DNA of 64,000 nt, from positions 1,240,001 through 1,304,000 of the forward strand of contig NC_082412.1 in the NCBI RefSeq assembly GCF_004011695.2, written 5' to 3'. Below, piece after piece: positions 22,640 to 33,979 of the stretch (position 1 is the stretch's first letter; the number at the start of each line of letters is the position of its first letter). The notes below the pieces were generated by a model. It made no database searches and was not told where the DNA came from. It saw nothing but the letters and a program-made list of their open reading frames with translations. The stretch is from Ascochyta rabiei. Lineage: Eukaryota > Ascomycota > Dothideomycetes > Pleosporales > Didymellaceae. The position numbers were made by a program, and so were the translations under genes.

Positions 22640-22672
22640 TGTGGTGTAAATACCCGATATTGTACCTTAGTG
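22640..22672 (-). repeat. CACTA right terminal inverted repeat
   Basis: On the reverse strand it begins CACTAAGGTACAATATCGGG. It differs from the left end at two of the first 13 positions, where G is replaced by A. Confidence 0.85.
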
Positions 22673-22675
22673 TTG
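22673..22675. repeat. Target-site duplication TTG (right)
   Basis: TTG immediately follows the right terminal repeat (..CCTTAGTG) and matches the left copy. Confidence 0.85.
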
Positions 22676-22845
22676 CATAATCAGTTCTAAGCTTACAAGA
22701 CAAATAAGATGCTAACTGTTCTACAGGAGCCTTAACAAGATTGAATCTTTCGAAACTAAGTTAGATAATTAGGAAATTGTTGTTTTGAATGGTAATCAGT
22801 TTGCACTAAGAGATATATAAGAATGATCTTAATTGTTCTCTGCAG

Positions 22846-23458
22846 AAGCTCAAGCCGACAGGAGGGGTATCTACGATACCAAAGCCAGCCTCCACAAGAA
22901 GCCCTAGTCAGGGGGTATTAAATGGATCACTACTGGCTGGAATTGTAGTGATAATCGTCGTTTTAGTACTGTCACCAGTAGTCTTCATGTTTTGTCAAAG
23001 TCGCCGACGTCAACATAAACAGATGAAAGCAAGAACAGAAAATCCTAGGGATGGGGTACGCAAGATTTCTGAAAGGGCAATGAGTTACCCGTAGATTCAA
23101 GGTGCTTTCTGTAGACTAATTTGACTGTATGTTACAGCAACGTCCATTGCCTGTAGTCGGGAAATGTCTCACTACTAAGATATATCTACCGTTTGTCTAG
23201 ATTGAACCTCCCTACACTAACGTGCATTTTCTTCGTGGCAGAACAACCGCTATATCGGACAGAAATATAGGAGATACTATTATAACGTCCATCCCTGCGT
23301 GGCGAGACACCATGTGTGCCGAGACACTTTTTTCATCCGGACATTCGGAATGCTCACACTCCACCTGTACAAGGTTTAGCTTGATGCCCATTGATTCTGC
23401 AGCTGTTGTTCCTCAACTTTGTTTGTTTCCGATGAGACAGAATGGAGTGTTGGTCTAG
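22846..23458 (+). pseudogene. 3' part of a single-pass membrane protein gene (N-terminus missing)
   Basis: An exon begins after the acceptor TCTCTGCAG at 22845. It encodes a Ser/Pro-rich stretch, one strong transmembrane helix (GSLLAGIVVIIVVLVLSPVV) and a basic cytoplasmic start (FCQSRRRQHKQMKAR). It ends at a GTACGC donor (23056). Possible later exons are QRPLPVVG (after 23139) and a frame ending at 23458. No exon for the extracellular part is found between here and the CACTA right end. The layout resembles wall-stress-sensor-like fungal proteins, but the family cannot be named. It may have been cut by the CACTA insertion or by earlier rearrangement. Confidence 0.4.
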
Positions 23459-23679
23459 CTATTGATCGTTCTGTCCATGGCATATGTCAACCCTCTACAA
23501 GTACCCCCTGTCTGTTTGCGACAGCAGATCTTGGTAGGCTCTTTAGAGGAGTAGAAAGCAAGCTCAGGTCTTAATGATTAAGCTTGCAGGCTCTGAAGGT
23601 TAAGTTAAGGTGAGGAGTTTGCATTCCAGCAGTTTCTCCGCGCGCACGTGTAGGCCTGAATACAATAGGTATTAGGGAC

Positions 23680-26527
23680 CCAGCAAGAGCCAGCAACCGA
23701 AGCCAACTACGAACAATAATCCAGGACCTTACACAAGCGATAGAAGAGGCAATTCAGACAGCAGGGGTTAGAGAGAGGGAACAAATCCAAGCAGCACCAT
23801 GGTGGACGGCAGAATGCCAGACAGCGTATCGGCGGCACCTGCGTGATCATACGGGAATAGGGACTCCACCAACAGAGGCAACCAGAGAGTTCCTAAAGAC
23901 AGTGCGCCGAACGAAGAAGGCCTACTGGCGAGATCGGATAGACGGCATCAAAGCAGACTCAGACCTCTACAGCCTAGCTAGATGGCACAAGCTTTCACCA
24001 AACCAACAAGACTCCCCACTAGTAGTAGATGGCGAAACTATTACAGACACAGCAGAGAAGGCTGAGGCCTTACGCAAAGAACTGCTAGACCGATTCAACA
24101 ACGCAGATGATCTGCCTGCACCACCAGAAGCGGAGGACTATACTCAAAACCCGCTACCATGGGACACTGGGGTATCGATGGAAGAAGCAGAGCGCTATGC
24201 TACAGGCGTAGCTAGCACATCACCTGGTGCGGACGGAATAGCGGTACGACTGCTAAAGGCGTGCTGGGCAGATATTGGGAACCTCGTCCGCGCAATATAT
24301 CAGAGACGCCTAAAACTAGAGTTCTATCCAGGCTGCTGGCGCATAGCAGAGGTAACAATGATACCAAAAGCTGGAAAGAAAGACCGTACGTCAGCACGGT
24401 CAATGCGGCCGATAGCCTTACTCTCATGCATTGGCAAGGGGCTGGAACGCCTGGTGGCAAGAAGAATTGCCACAACAGCAATGATGCACGATATTATCAG
24501 CCCGCAGCACGTAGGAGCTGTCCCAAAGCGATCAGCTATGGCCATTGTAGCGGCATTCACGCACGACGTAGAACAGGCTCTGGCAGTAGGCAAACGCGTG
24601 ACTATGGTCACGATGGACGTACAGGGAGCATTCGATGCGCTTCTCAAGAGCCGGCTGCTACATCGGATGGCCCACCAAGGCTGGCCACCAGCCTGCGTCC
24701 GGTTTATTGACTCTTTCCTATCAGAACGCTATGTGCAGGTACGACTAGGCAACGAGACTACACCACGGCATCTAGTGGCCTGCGGCACACCACAAGGATC
24801 TCCATTGTCGCCAATTCTGTACACACTATACCTAGCCGAGCTTCTTAACCAGGACAGAACGCTACGCTTTGGATATGCAGATGAAATTAATATCTACAGA
24901 GCATCAAAGACCCTAGACGAAAATGTCCAGTTACTAGCAGAAGACATACAGGCTATCAACCAGTGGGGTGCAAAGAATAAGGTTACCTTCTCCCCAGAGA
25001 AACTAGAAGCAATTCACATCACCCGCCAGCAAGACAGCTATTCTCCAAGTATACCTATAACCGACGCAACAACACTAGAACCAATTGCACCAGCCGCAGA
25101 TAGATCGCAGACAGCACTACGATAGCTTGGAGTGTGGTTTGACCGCCAGCTTAGCTTCAAGCACCACGTCACCCACAGAGCAGCAGCCACCAAAAAGCTT
25201 GCCAGCCACCTAAGAGGCCTTGCGAACACAGCTCATGGCCCGCCTCCAGATGCTATGCGAAAAGCAGTAACTACATGGGTACTGCCTTCACTACTATATG
25301 GGACGGAGGCTTGGTATGAAGGACGAACAAGGAACCCGAGAACAAGAAGGAAAGACAACCCTAGTTCCGTCAGCACAAGAGTTGGACAGCATATCGCGGC
25401 TATTCAAACTATACTTATACAGGCTGTGAGAGCAGTACTACCAGTATACAAAACGACACCTCTACCAATTCTCTTTAGAGAAGCTGGGATACCGTCAGCA
25501 GAAGTTGCACTTGAAGAGGCTAGGTGACGTCTCGCGCTACGACTCCAGACAATAGACCATCAGCGTCCTCTCACTCACCGAGCAGTTATACCACACAATC
25601 AATCTGGCATCAGGGTAGGGGAGAGGCAACAACCAAGAACTAAGATCCAGAGGCTAGGTCTCCTTCTGCCAGCCATCCCCCGGCCAGCTCTAATAGCGCC
25701 GCACTTCTCGCAAGGGTGCCGCACAGATCCGACGCTGGGAGTAGAGAAGGAAACAGCTGCAAAAGAATTCAAAGAATGGTGGGCCTCTTTGGATAGCAGC
25801 ACGGTCACCGTCTTCTCTGATGGATCGGAACAGCACCGTGAAGGGGAAAAGAGAGTCACCTACGGGTATGCCATATACCGGGCCCAAGAGCAGGTAGCTA
25901 CAGGACGCGGGTCGCTCCACTCGCTGTCACATGTTTTCGATGCTGAAGCGATTGGGGCATGCAGAGCACTTCAGCACGCGGCCCAGATAGCAGGACCAAC
26001 AGATGCGGTTTATATATGTATAGACAGCACCTCAGTAATCTGGTGCCTACGCGGAACAGCTTCAAACTCCTCGCAATGGGCATTTCTTCAATGTCAGAAG
26101 ATAATGGATACAATGCCGGATATCAAGATCCGATGGGCACCAGGACACACAAATATCGAAGGCAACGAAGCAGCAGATAGCCTCGCAGATGCGGAGGCAA
26201 GAGAACCTTCTACTCCATTTGGACTAGCAGCACAACCGACAGTTTCGAGTATACGCACAATTAGAAAGGCTGCACTAGCTAAAGCTAGTGCAGCTTGGTG
26301 GAGTAGCGCAAAGAGCAAGCTCTCCAACTGGTACACCCAGCGGAAGCTACCGTACTAGCCCACCCGACCACCACAGGAGCTAGCGCTAACACGCCCAACC
26401 CTAGCAAGACTGCTAGCAATCCGAACTAGCCATGGAGACTTTGCATGGTATCACCAGAAGTTCCACCATGACAACGCAACTCTGAAGTGCACCTGCGGGC
26501 GCCCAAAGACCCCCTTGCACATCGCAC
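23680..26527 (+). pseudogene. LINE ORF2: reverse transcriptase and RNase H, three internal stops
   Basis: Read in one frame with stops at 25123 (TAG, in R-stop-LGVWFDR where Trp is usual), 25525 (TGA where Arg CGA is likely) and 26356 (TAG). Reverse-transcriptase motifs are SPGADGI, FYPGCWRIAEVTMIPK, RPIALLSCIGKGLERLV, VTMDVQGAFDAL and GTPQGSPLSPILYTLYL. The catalytic box reads GYADEINIY at 24871-24897, with the second Asp of YADD replaced by Glu. RNase H begins VTVFSDGSEQH and includes HVFDAEAIGA, ICIDSTSVIW and WAPGHTNIEGNEAAD, so its acidic and His residues are present. The order and spacing fit Tad-like elements of filamentous fungi. Non-autonomous and dead as written. Confidence 0.88.
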
Positions 26528-26529
26528 TA

Positions 26530-28648
26530 CCGTGTCTGTGCGCGCAACGCCCGGAGTCGCGCAACGCCCCGCCCAACCTACTAATGAGGTACTCAAAGAT
26601 GAGGCTCTACAGCCACGTACAATAGCTATTATTTAGAGATTTTGTAGTGGAGTAGTAAAGTGATGCTTGCAATTAATTTAGGCTATCTAAATTTACTTGG
26701 GAGATTAACGCTGCGGCCACGGCGGGTGATAACAGGCGGTGGTGACGAGGGTCGCTCAGCGGCAGGTTGGCTACTACCAGCACCACTACCACCACAATTC
26801 TGCTTCTTTCTTGGTGCTGCTTTCTCTGAGGCCTTGCGCTTACTACTTTGAGTTAATTTTATAGCTTTTTGAGCGTCGCGAGCTTCTTTTTAACGCTGTT
26901 TTTCAGCTGCGAGCTCGGCCTTTTGTTTAGCTGCCTCAGCTCTCTCCTTCTCCCTTACCACCTTGGCTGCTGCCCGCGCCTCACGCTTCTCTTGGGCTAT
27001 TTTTTCCTTGTATAGCTTATTGGCATGCCTCGGCTCAGCCATCTCAGCTTTTTGAAGCTCTTGCTGCCTCTTATTACGCTCTTTAAGCCTCAGCTCTTCA
27101 CGTGCTCTCTTAACTCTATAAGGTGACCAGAAGACAGCTCCACCATGATAGTCACCAGGTAGTAGAGGTTTGCCCTTCTTCTTACGCTTCTTCTTACGCT
27201 TCTCCTTTGCCTGTAGGGCGTCTCTTAGCCCCTGATTTTCGTGGTGGAGAAGGTCATTTTCTACTGTAATTCGGTGGAGAGTTTGACTAAGCTTCTTTGA
27301 CTCATCACTGTCCTTATCCTTCACTGCTGACCTAACAAGAGCTGCAATCTTAACCCAATCATCCTCAGTTAGTGCTGAAGGCAGACTTGTATCTGACTCT
27401 GCCTCTGGGGTATTGCTGGTAAACCTATCAACCACGGGATAGGGATTCAGGGGTACAATCCCAGTAGCTTCAAATGACTTGAGTATAGCTGGTTTAGTGA
27501 AGGTAGCTACCCAAGCCTTCCAGAACATGTGGTAGAAGTCACCTATCTTGATAGATGATAGCCCCTGAGTGGTGTAAAGGAAGGTTGAGAGCACCTTTGA
27601 GTACGCTGTTGATAGAGGTTTAAACAACACCACATCAAGTGGTTGAAGCGTATAGGTTGAGTGGGGAGGTAATATAGCCAGGAGTATCCGATTTTGGTCG
27701 CAGTAGTTGATAAAATCCATCGTTACATGGCTACCGTGACCGTCTAGTATAAGTAGTCGGTGAAGACGAGTAGAGTGAGGCTTGGTATACCTATCAAACA
27801 CTTGTTCAAGCCAGGCAAGGCCAACGTCGTCGTTTATCCAGCCAGAGGGTGATGTAGTAACAAATACAGGGTCATCCCCTGACTTAATTGCCTCTACCCA
27901 GGTTGTACGGAGTGCTTTACCAGCAGCTGGATAGATGAGGCTTGGCGGGACAGCTGTACCATCTGCACATACACATGCTAGGAGGGTAATCCACGCACGA
28001 CTACCATCCTAGAGTAATGCTGTAACCTCCCCCTTCTTATACATTTGTCTGCTAAACACGTGTTTCTCCCTGCTAGTAATACTAATCATAAAGCCCTTCT
28101 CATCCATATTGTACGTACGGCAAGGTTAAATATCATACTGCTCCATTTTGTGCTCCAAGAGGTCAAAGTATAGCTGATATTTGACTCCTGAGTCAGCCTT
28201 GTGGCGGTTGCGGTCCATCCCAGTCGTCCATTGTGAGATGAGATGGATCTTGTGGCAGTCTAAGAAGCGAGTAACCCAGCTATCGCTGACTGGTGTAGGG
28301 GCTATTACTGACGCAAAATTCCGTATCATCTCTCGTGTAGGAGGTAAGCGACGCTTGGTAAGCCTATCTATGTACTGGAGTAGCTCTACCTCACGTTGTG
28401 GGGTGAGCTTTTGTTGGTTGGTAGCCTTGACTGCATAGGGTGCTTGAATACGCTTGTGTCTCCGGCTTAACGTTAACCAATCAACACCAAACTTTCTAGC
28501 AATTTCCGAATATACAACTTTTTCCCTTGGTTCTAGCGCTTCAATTGCTGCAATCGCTTCGTTTATAGCTGCCATGGTGGTTGAGTTATTATGCGTTGAA
28601 GTGTGGGTGTGGTTTTAGGTGGGGTGGGCGTCACGCGCACAGACACGG
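26530..28648 (-). mobile_element. pogo/Fot1-type DNA transposon, 2,119 bp, with TIRs and TA duplication
   Basis: The left end reads CCGTGTCTGTGCGCG; the reverse complement of the right end reads the same 15 bases and then diverges slightly (CAACGCCC against TGACGCCC). TA lies on both sides (26528-26529 and 28649-28650), the expected Tc1/mariner-pogo target duplication. The encoded transposase runs on the minus strand across most of the element. It has inserted inside the C-terminal coding part of the LINE, so it is younger than that LINE copy. Confidence 0.85.
26683..28575 (-). pseudogene. pogo-type transposase (CENP-B HTH + DDE_1), three nonsense codons
   Basis: ATG at 28575, final stop at 26683, about 630 codons. 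The N-terminus has an HTH (VYSEIARKFGVDWLTLSRRHK) and a Tc5/CENP-B-type second DNA-binding helix set with PPTREMIRNFASVI and WVTRFLDCH. The catalytic core shows YNMDEKGF, LLILDGHGSHVTMDF and TYTLQPLDVVLF, giving the three acidic positions. The tail is Lys-rich and coiled, ending RGRSVNLPSKFR, a common Fot1/pogo C-terminus. Stops at 28126-28128 (TAA), 28009-28011 (TAG) and 26890-26892 (TAA) all sit where a Gln codon would restore the frame, consistent with C-to-T change on the coding strand. No frameshift was seen. Inactive. Confidence 0.9.
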
Positions 28649-28842
28649 TATCAAGAACCTAGCATGCCAAGCGTCACTTGGACGGCCTAACCGGTGCGAA
28701 AACTCGGTTCATACCTGCCACACAGCTTATACCGCACTTCGACGGTACATACATATAATCGATCTCAGGAACTTTGTGTAAGGAGATTTGCTAGCCCTTG
28801 ATTCCAGTCGTCGCAGTGAGACCGAGGCTTAAACCCCTTCAG

Positions 28843-29380
28843 CGTACTGGCTTGCGATCTTTGTCGATCAAATAGAACAGGCTGTGATGGAGCTCGACCC
28901 GTATGTGCTGCTTGTCAGAGAAGAGAGTCAGCATGTACATATATCAACGAAGCGGACCAAGAGATGAGGCCAACAGTCCTGAAACGGGAAAATATTGCAT
29001 TGCGAGATAAGATCGCCGCTTTCCATGAGATTTTCGTTCGTCTCAAGGACATGTCACAAGCTGCAGTGCAAGATATCTTGCAGAGCTTACGTGGTGGATC
29101 GCATCTGACCGACGTACTTAGGTTGATTCAAGACCATCGTCTGGAAGCGGCTCAGTATTCACAGAAGCCGATGCCACTCTTATCTGACGAGGCGTTCCTT
29201 GTACACTATTATAGAGAACATCTAGGCCGCTGGCTAGATTGCACTGATGGGTCACGCCCATTTACGCACTTAATGCCGAAAGAAGTACTCTAAAGCACTG
29301 TCCCATCCTTCGCTACGCAGTTCTGTCGTTTGCCTCTCGTCATTGTGGAGACTATGAAATTATGATGTATGGGTGACGTA
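28843..29380 (+). pseudogene. Zn2Cys6 transcription factor fragment
   Basis: After a possible acceptor at 28842 the frame reads a full binuclear zinc cluster: C-x2-C-x6-C-x6-C-x2-C-x6-C (CDLCRSNRTGCDGARPVCAA, then CQRRESAC). A short coiled dimerisation helix and ILQSLRGGSHLTDVLRLIQ follow, then the start of the regulatory middle region (HYYREHLGRWLDCTD). The frame stops at 29291-29293. One base out of phase it continues as KHCPILRYAVLSFASRHC, the next conserved block of such factors, and then ends near 29380. It is a frameshifted, C-terminally truncated copy; the upstream exon was not identified. Confidence 0.7.
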
Positions 29381-29536
29381 AGGTCCTGAGCAGACACAGG
29401 GCTTCCGTTCATGAATGATCTATTACTATCGCATTCCAATGCAGCGCGTCCACTATTTTGATCGGTGATGCTTGGTGTTCATCTCTTCTTTAATCACATT
29501 ATCGGTTACCAAACTCTATGAGGTATTCTAGTAAGG

Positions 29537-32064
29537 ATGAATCTTGAATCTTCAGATAAGTCTGCTATTGACGCGCTCGAGCTCAGTACGGCACTGGCTC
29601 GGCTTGGGCTCAGTCAGTATGAAGAGCGCCTGCGAGGAAACGGCTTTGAGGATTGGGATAGCGTGACAGCAATCACCGAAACCGATTTGGCCGAGTTAGA
29701 CTTCAAGCGGGGTCATCGCCGAAAACTCCAGCATGCAATACGCGAATACAACAGTTCAAGCGTACCTCATGAAGAGTATGGGGCGACAAACCCTGTTCTA
29801 TCATTCGGAGGACAACCCGCTGTTGGTAATGGAAAAGATTCTGAGGAAACGCCACAATCATCACAGCAGATAGCGCGTACGACTAGACCGTATCGACGGC
29901 ACCCACGACCAGATCTTAATGCTCCCCAAAGGCCTAAAACAGCTTATGTGCTCTTCGGCGAGCATGTCCGACAAGATCCAGCACTCAGTAATTCGTCTTT
30001 TACCGAAATCTCCAAGGAAACAGGAAAACGTTGGAGGGAATTGTCTCATGAAGAACGAGTCGACGTCTGGGATACGCCAGCTGATAATAGACTGCAAGAA
30101 TACAGAACAGAGTTCGAGCGCTACAAGCAAACAGAGGACTACCGGCGCTACCAAGCATACCTTGAAGAATTCAAGCAACGGCAACAACATCCAGAATTAG
30201 CATCACCGTCAAATAACAGAGCCTCGCCCACTCGGGAATCCGCAAGTTCTAGTCAGCCAATTGTCTTGCTCGAAGAACTTGAAGCTATGTACGAAGAGAG
30301 CAGGGCAACAGACGATCTAGATCTGGGAAGTCAGTCGCAAGATACGGAATCGCCCATCAATCTTGGGATAGCGGAAGTGCGTCATATCTCAAACGCTCTT
30401 GGTATCAACGCCAACTTGACCAGAGTTGCTGCGTTTCCATCAGAAGAGATGACAAACAAAGCTCTTAGAACATTCCTCGATGGCACAGGCTCGCTTCTAT
30501 TCCTTTGGGACCGGGACGAAGCCTTGAACCTTGTGAGATCTGTTTACCACCCACAAAGCAACTCCAAACCGATACTCGCTACCGAGGTATTCGCAATGTC
30601 AGCAGTAGGAAGCTATTGCGATGCAGGGTCTCTTACGATGTTGGTCCAGGAGAAGTTCCTACATTTCTTCTTGTATATGCTGTCCTTACCTTCAGACATA
30701 TATGGCTTACGCTACATGCGTCTTTTTGCCTGCCTAGCGATATGTCGTTTTACTAACAGCGTGGAAAGCGCCAGGAGGCTCATGTGTAAGCAAATGATGA
30801 ACTACCTATTCAGACACAATAGTCTAACAGCCAGAAGTATCAGCCCTCAACATAGGAAGGCAGGCACTTACGTCATCATCATTCGAAGTCGAAAATCCCG
30901 GAGGGAAAGCACACCATTGGCGGAATGTGTTTCGAAGTGTCATATTTCTAGAAAGGTGTGCACGTACAGAGTATTATGCAACTGTTTCTAAATCACTAAC
31001 GTATGTTTAGCTGGTTTTCGTACAACACCGGCAACAAATCGCGGGTTACCGAACAAGACCTGACCGTACGACTCTTTATACATTTTACCTTATCAAATTG
31101 TTGAGCGTGAACTCTTCATTATCGTCGGTTTATAGCCGTCTACTAACACTGCGCAGTTCTATCGTCCTTCTTCTCCGAACGCAGAAGATGGGCGTGGTGC
31201 CCTTCATGAACGCGTTAGCGAACTTGGCCGATTAGCTGCATATATAGCGCTTGACTTGAAGACAGCAAATCGACCAAAAGTCGAGCAGACTTCAGTCCAT
31301 TTTGAGTCCCTTAACGAATGGCACCGTACCCTTCCGCCGCCAATGCAACTGAGCCGACTCAGTCTTGCAGATCCTTTTACTATAAACTGGTCTACAAAGC
31401 GGTCTCTTTTGCAGCTGCACATACTATTCCTTGGCTTGTTTACTGAGCCATATCGGAACCATTTGCTTGATCTTGCGTTGTCCCGTTTAGACAATGCCCC
31501 AATAGACCCGGAGCATGCGGATGCTCTACTTCACGTCGAAGAGCAATGCGTCTTAGCGGCACGACAATCTGCTCGGGTAGCGTCGATACTACAGACCGAC
31601 AACTTGATTAGGTCACACTGTTGGGTTTCTGTGTAAGTCTACTCTAATAGGGGCTGGTCCATAGTCTAACACAAGGTGTTGGTTTTAGTTATACCAGCTA
31701 TACTGGCTGTGCGATACTTCTCCTCAGCGCTTCGCAGAGACTACTTGAGCTATCTGCAGAACAGTGCGTTCAAGACCTGTTGTACGCAACTCCGCATTTG
31801 AGTGCTCTCTCATTTTGCAGCTACGACAATCGCATAGCAAGAAACCTCCATGGACGACTTCAGATCCTTTTCAACGATATTAGAGAGATTAGCGTATCGC
31901 CGATTTATCGCACAATGTGCGAGCTGCATATCGTCGTCAAAGAACAAGCATTCGTGTTGCCTGAAAATTATGACGCCGTTGAAGGGGCAAAAGAGCTTAG
32001 CCAGATCATATTGGGCATAACAAGAAACAGCATAGGTCTACTTCAGGACAGCCTAAACTTTTAG
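29537..32064 (+). CDS. SAM + HMG-box transcription regulator with fungal-TF-like C-terminus, five exons
   Basis: Exons 29537-30785, 30844-30955, 31011-31065, 31157-31632 and 31689-32064 keep phase throughout and give 755 aa. Introns are 58, 55, 91 and 56 nt with CTAAC-type branch sites. Residues about 14-72 form a SAM domain (ALARLGLSQYEERLRGNGFE ... ELDFKRGHRRKL). Residues about 128-200 form an HMG box (RPKTAYVLFGEHVRQ ... GKRWRELSHEERVDVW). From about residue 270 the sequence resembles the middle homology region of fungal Zn2Cys6 factors (SAVGSYCDAG, HHWRNVFRSVIFLESW), but it has no zinc cluster of its own. Probably nuclear; targets unknown. It sits about 160 bp downstream of the broken Zn2Cys6 fragment. 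No internal stop is present, so it is likely functional. Confidence 0.85.
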
Positions 32065-33979
32065 ACGACAATGGAGGTGTACGGTCTGTTTGAATTTCAT
32101 CTATATACGGAGAGAAGAACATGTGACACACTGTAGGGATAGGGGCGACGCAACCGTAAGGCTGCCACTCAGAAAGAAAGCCCATAGTTGCCCATAGATA
32201 CTTCGCAGTAGTCATGTGAAATCCGGCAGAAGATTCACCGTGATTGGCTGGGGCAATGTGTTAACGTACCGTCCTGCCGAACCGACGGCTCCCATTGCTC
32301 ATTTTGCCTACTGCCATCAGGCACAAGTTGACCTATGCCGTTCTTATCCCGCACTGCCAAAGTTGTCCACGATTAAGCTTGTATCAAGCGCTCGATTAAT
32401 AGGCTTAATGCTTGATTAAACCCTTTAAGTAAATCTCACTATCAATCATTAACTAGAAAGACTCTGATTTAAATTCTAAGATTAAATCGGGAAGGGTTGG
32501 GCGACAATCAGCGGCAGTCCGTCGGCGTGCTTTAACAAGAGCCATCTAGCTCTCTTAGCATATTGTGATCTAGAATAAGGTCTCGTGGATTTAGCTTCTC
32601 TTACGTATGGTATAATATTACGTAGATTGGACACATAACTGTAGAAGCTTCTAGAAGGCTGCCTCTTTGCGCCACACCTATTTTGAGCAGTCTCTGTCTT
32701 TAGTATAATTAGCGTTGAATTTGTTACAGCTGCAGAGACAGATATCTAAGCACGCTACTGTAAGCTACTGCATGCCAAGAGCTGCTAATACATCAGACAC
32801 GGTCAGACGAGTTTCGACGATCTTGCCGTGCGCGCGGAGTGAGTGAGTGAGTGAGTTGTATTTAACGTCTATATATAAAGCCTCCCTTGGGGCATGTAGA
32901 CGGGCTATGCCCATGGCCTGCCGTGCTTTGCCTAGGATGCCTATTCTTATGTACATGGTTGTAGTGGTCTAGTAGTGGTCGGTCCGCCTGTTGATCGCCA
33001 ATACAATAGTTATGCAGTAGGCGTGTATCTGCCTTTAGTTGTTGTAGCTAATGCTTACTAAGGAGTGTGTATTATAGAGGCTAAAGGAAAGAAAAGAAAA
33101 GAGGGGAGATAAGGAAAAAGAGAAGAAAGAGAGAAAGAAGAAAGACAGAGGAAAGATCTCACAAACGTAGGCTCTAGTGAAGCCTACATATTGTGCTGTA
33201 GAAACCAGTGATTTCCAGGAAAGCGGTAAAGTCCTCTGGCTCTTCCCAGAGCTTCTGGAGGTACTTGGTTGCTTCGCTAGGTGTCCTAGGCGGTGCTGGT
33301 GGCCGTTTTGGCCAGCGCCGGAAGACTCTTGCTGTTGTGGTTTTCTGGCATACCGGTATGACGGGCGGCACGTGCGGCAACACGGTACGGTAACGGTATC
33401 GCCGAGAACTTTTAGTCCTACGTGCGCGAACAATGCGTCTGGTTTGCTCCAGACACACAACGCGACATTGTTGTAGAATCCTCTAAATCGGGTTGTTTTT
33501 TACGTACGAGGGAGGTTTACGTGGCAAGCACGCGAAAGCATCTATTGAGCAGGATGGCTGTTGAAATGCTATTTTCAGGATGCCGTTCTCTGAAAGCCGG
33601 TGCTGTGCCACTCATACGCGCCCACGCTAACCACGCCTCTTATGTTGAGTGGGTCGATTAGAAAGCAAATTCTGGCTTCGCAATCATCAGGAAACAGTCT
33701 CCAGAATACTGCAGTTGCTCTTGATCGCGTTCGTGTTGGTTGAAACAGATCCTGCACCTAACGACGGAAAACTGTAATTCCGAACGTGCCATGCATCCGA
33801 CGACTGCTTACCGAGTCCAATTCTTACCTCTCCATAATTCCGTGCTCCTCAAATGATCTTTTTGCGGCCCTGTATCGCCAATTTTACCTGGTCTCTGTGC
33901 TTTGTAGAACATTCAACAACATTGTCATCTTCCAACAACTTTCGCCATCAAGAAAACTCACCACCTTCCTTTTTACATC
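32065..33979. other. AT-rich intergenic stretch with short simple repeats
   Basis: No convincing gene. A GAGT microsatellite lies at about 32836-32857 and a purine-rich run at about 33075-33155. A minus-strand frame at 33174-33458, ending SEATKYLQKLWEEPEDFTAF and beyond, reads like protein in its last 45 residues but lacks an ATG; it may be a gene remnant. Confidence 0.45.

Larger units (their letters stand above)
13133..22672 (+). mobile_element. Complete CACTA (EnSpm-type) DNA transposon, 9,540 bp
   Basis: The left end reads CACTGGGGTACAACGGCGGT and the reverse complement of the right end reads CACTAAGGTACAATATCGGG. They share CACTRRGGTACAA, as expected for CACTA terminal inverted repeats. 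TTG directly flanks both ends, the 3-bp duplication typical of this superfamily. Inside are a Tnp2-type transposase (plus), a 672-aa basic protein (minus), a SUMO-like protein (plus) and a 253-aa protein (minus). Both subterminal regions contain many copies of ACACCGCG-like motifs in both orientations, another CACTA trait. The ends, duplication and transposase are read directly. That the other three genes belong to the element is inferred from position. Preserved ends suggest a fairly recent insertion. Confidence 0.9.
23680..28780 (+). mobile_element. 5'-truncated LINE (Tad/I-like non-LTR retrotransposon), split by a pogo element
   Basis: The plus-strand ORF2 is followed from about 23680 to 26527 (end of the endonuclease linker, reverse transcriptase, RNase H, start of the C-terminal CxCxRxKTPLH knuckle). 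It then stops at the TA where the 26530-28648 pogo element begins. A possible continuation (SRT-stop-HAKRHLDGL) resumes at 28651. The apurinic endonuclease domain and ORF1 are absent, as is usual for 5' truncation. No poly-A tail or target duplication was identified, so both outer borders are approximate. Confidence 0.75.

Noticed and set aside
31001..31010. GTATGTTTAG as an intron donor in the SAM/HMG gene
   Set aside because: Using it breaks the phase of the next exon; the same bases serve as the acceptor of the 30956-31010 intron, which restores the frame.
33174..33458. Minus-strand frame with a protein-like C-terminus
   Set aside because: No ATG, no splice partner found and another frame competes; mentioned only within the intergenic entry.
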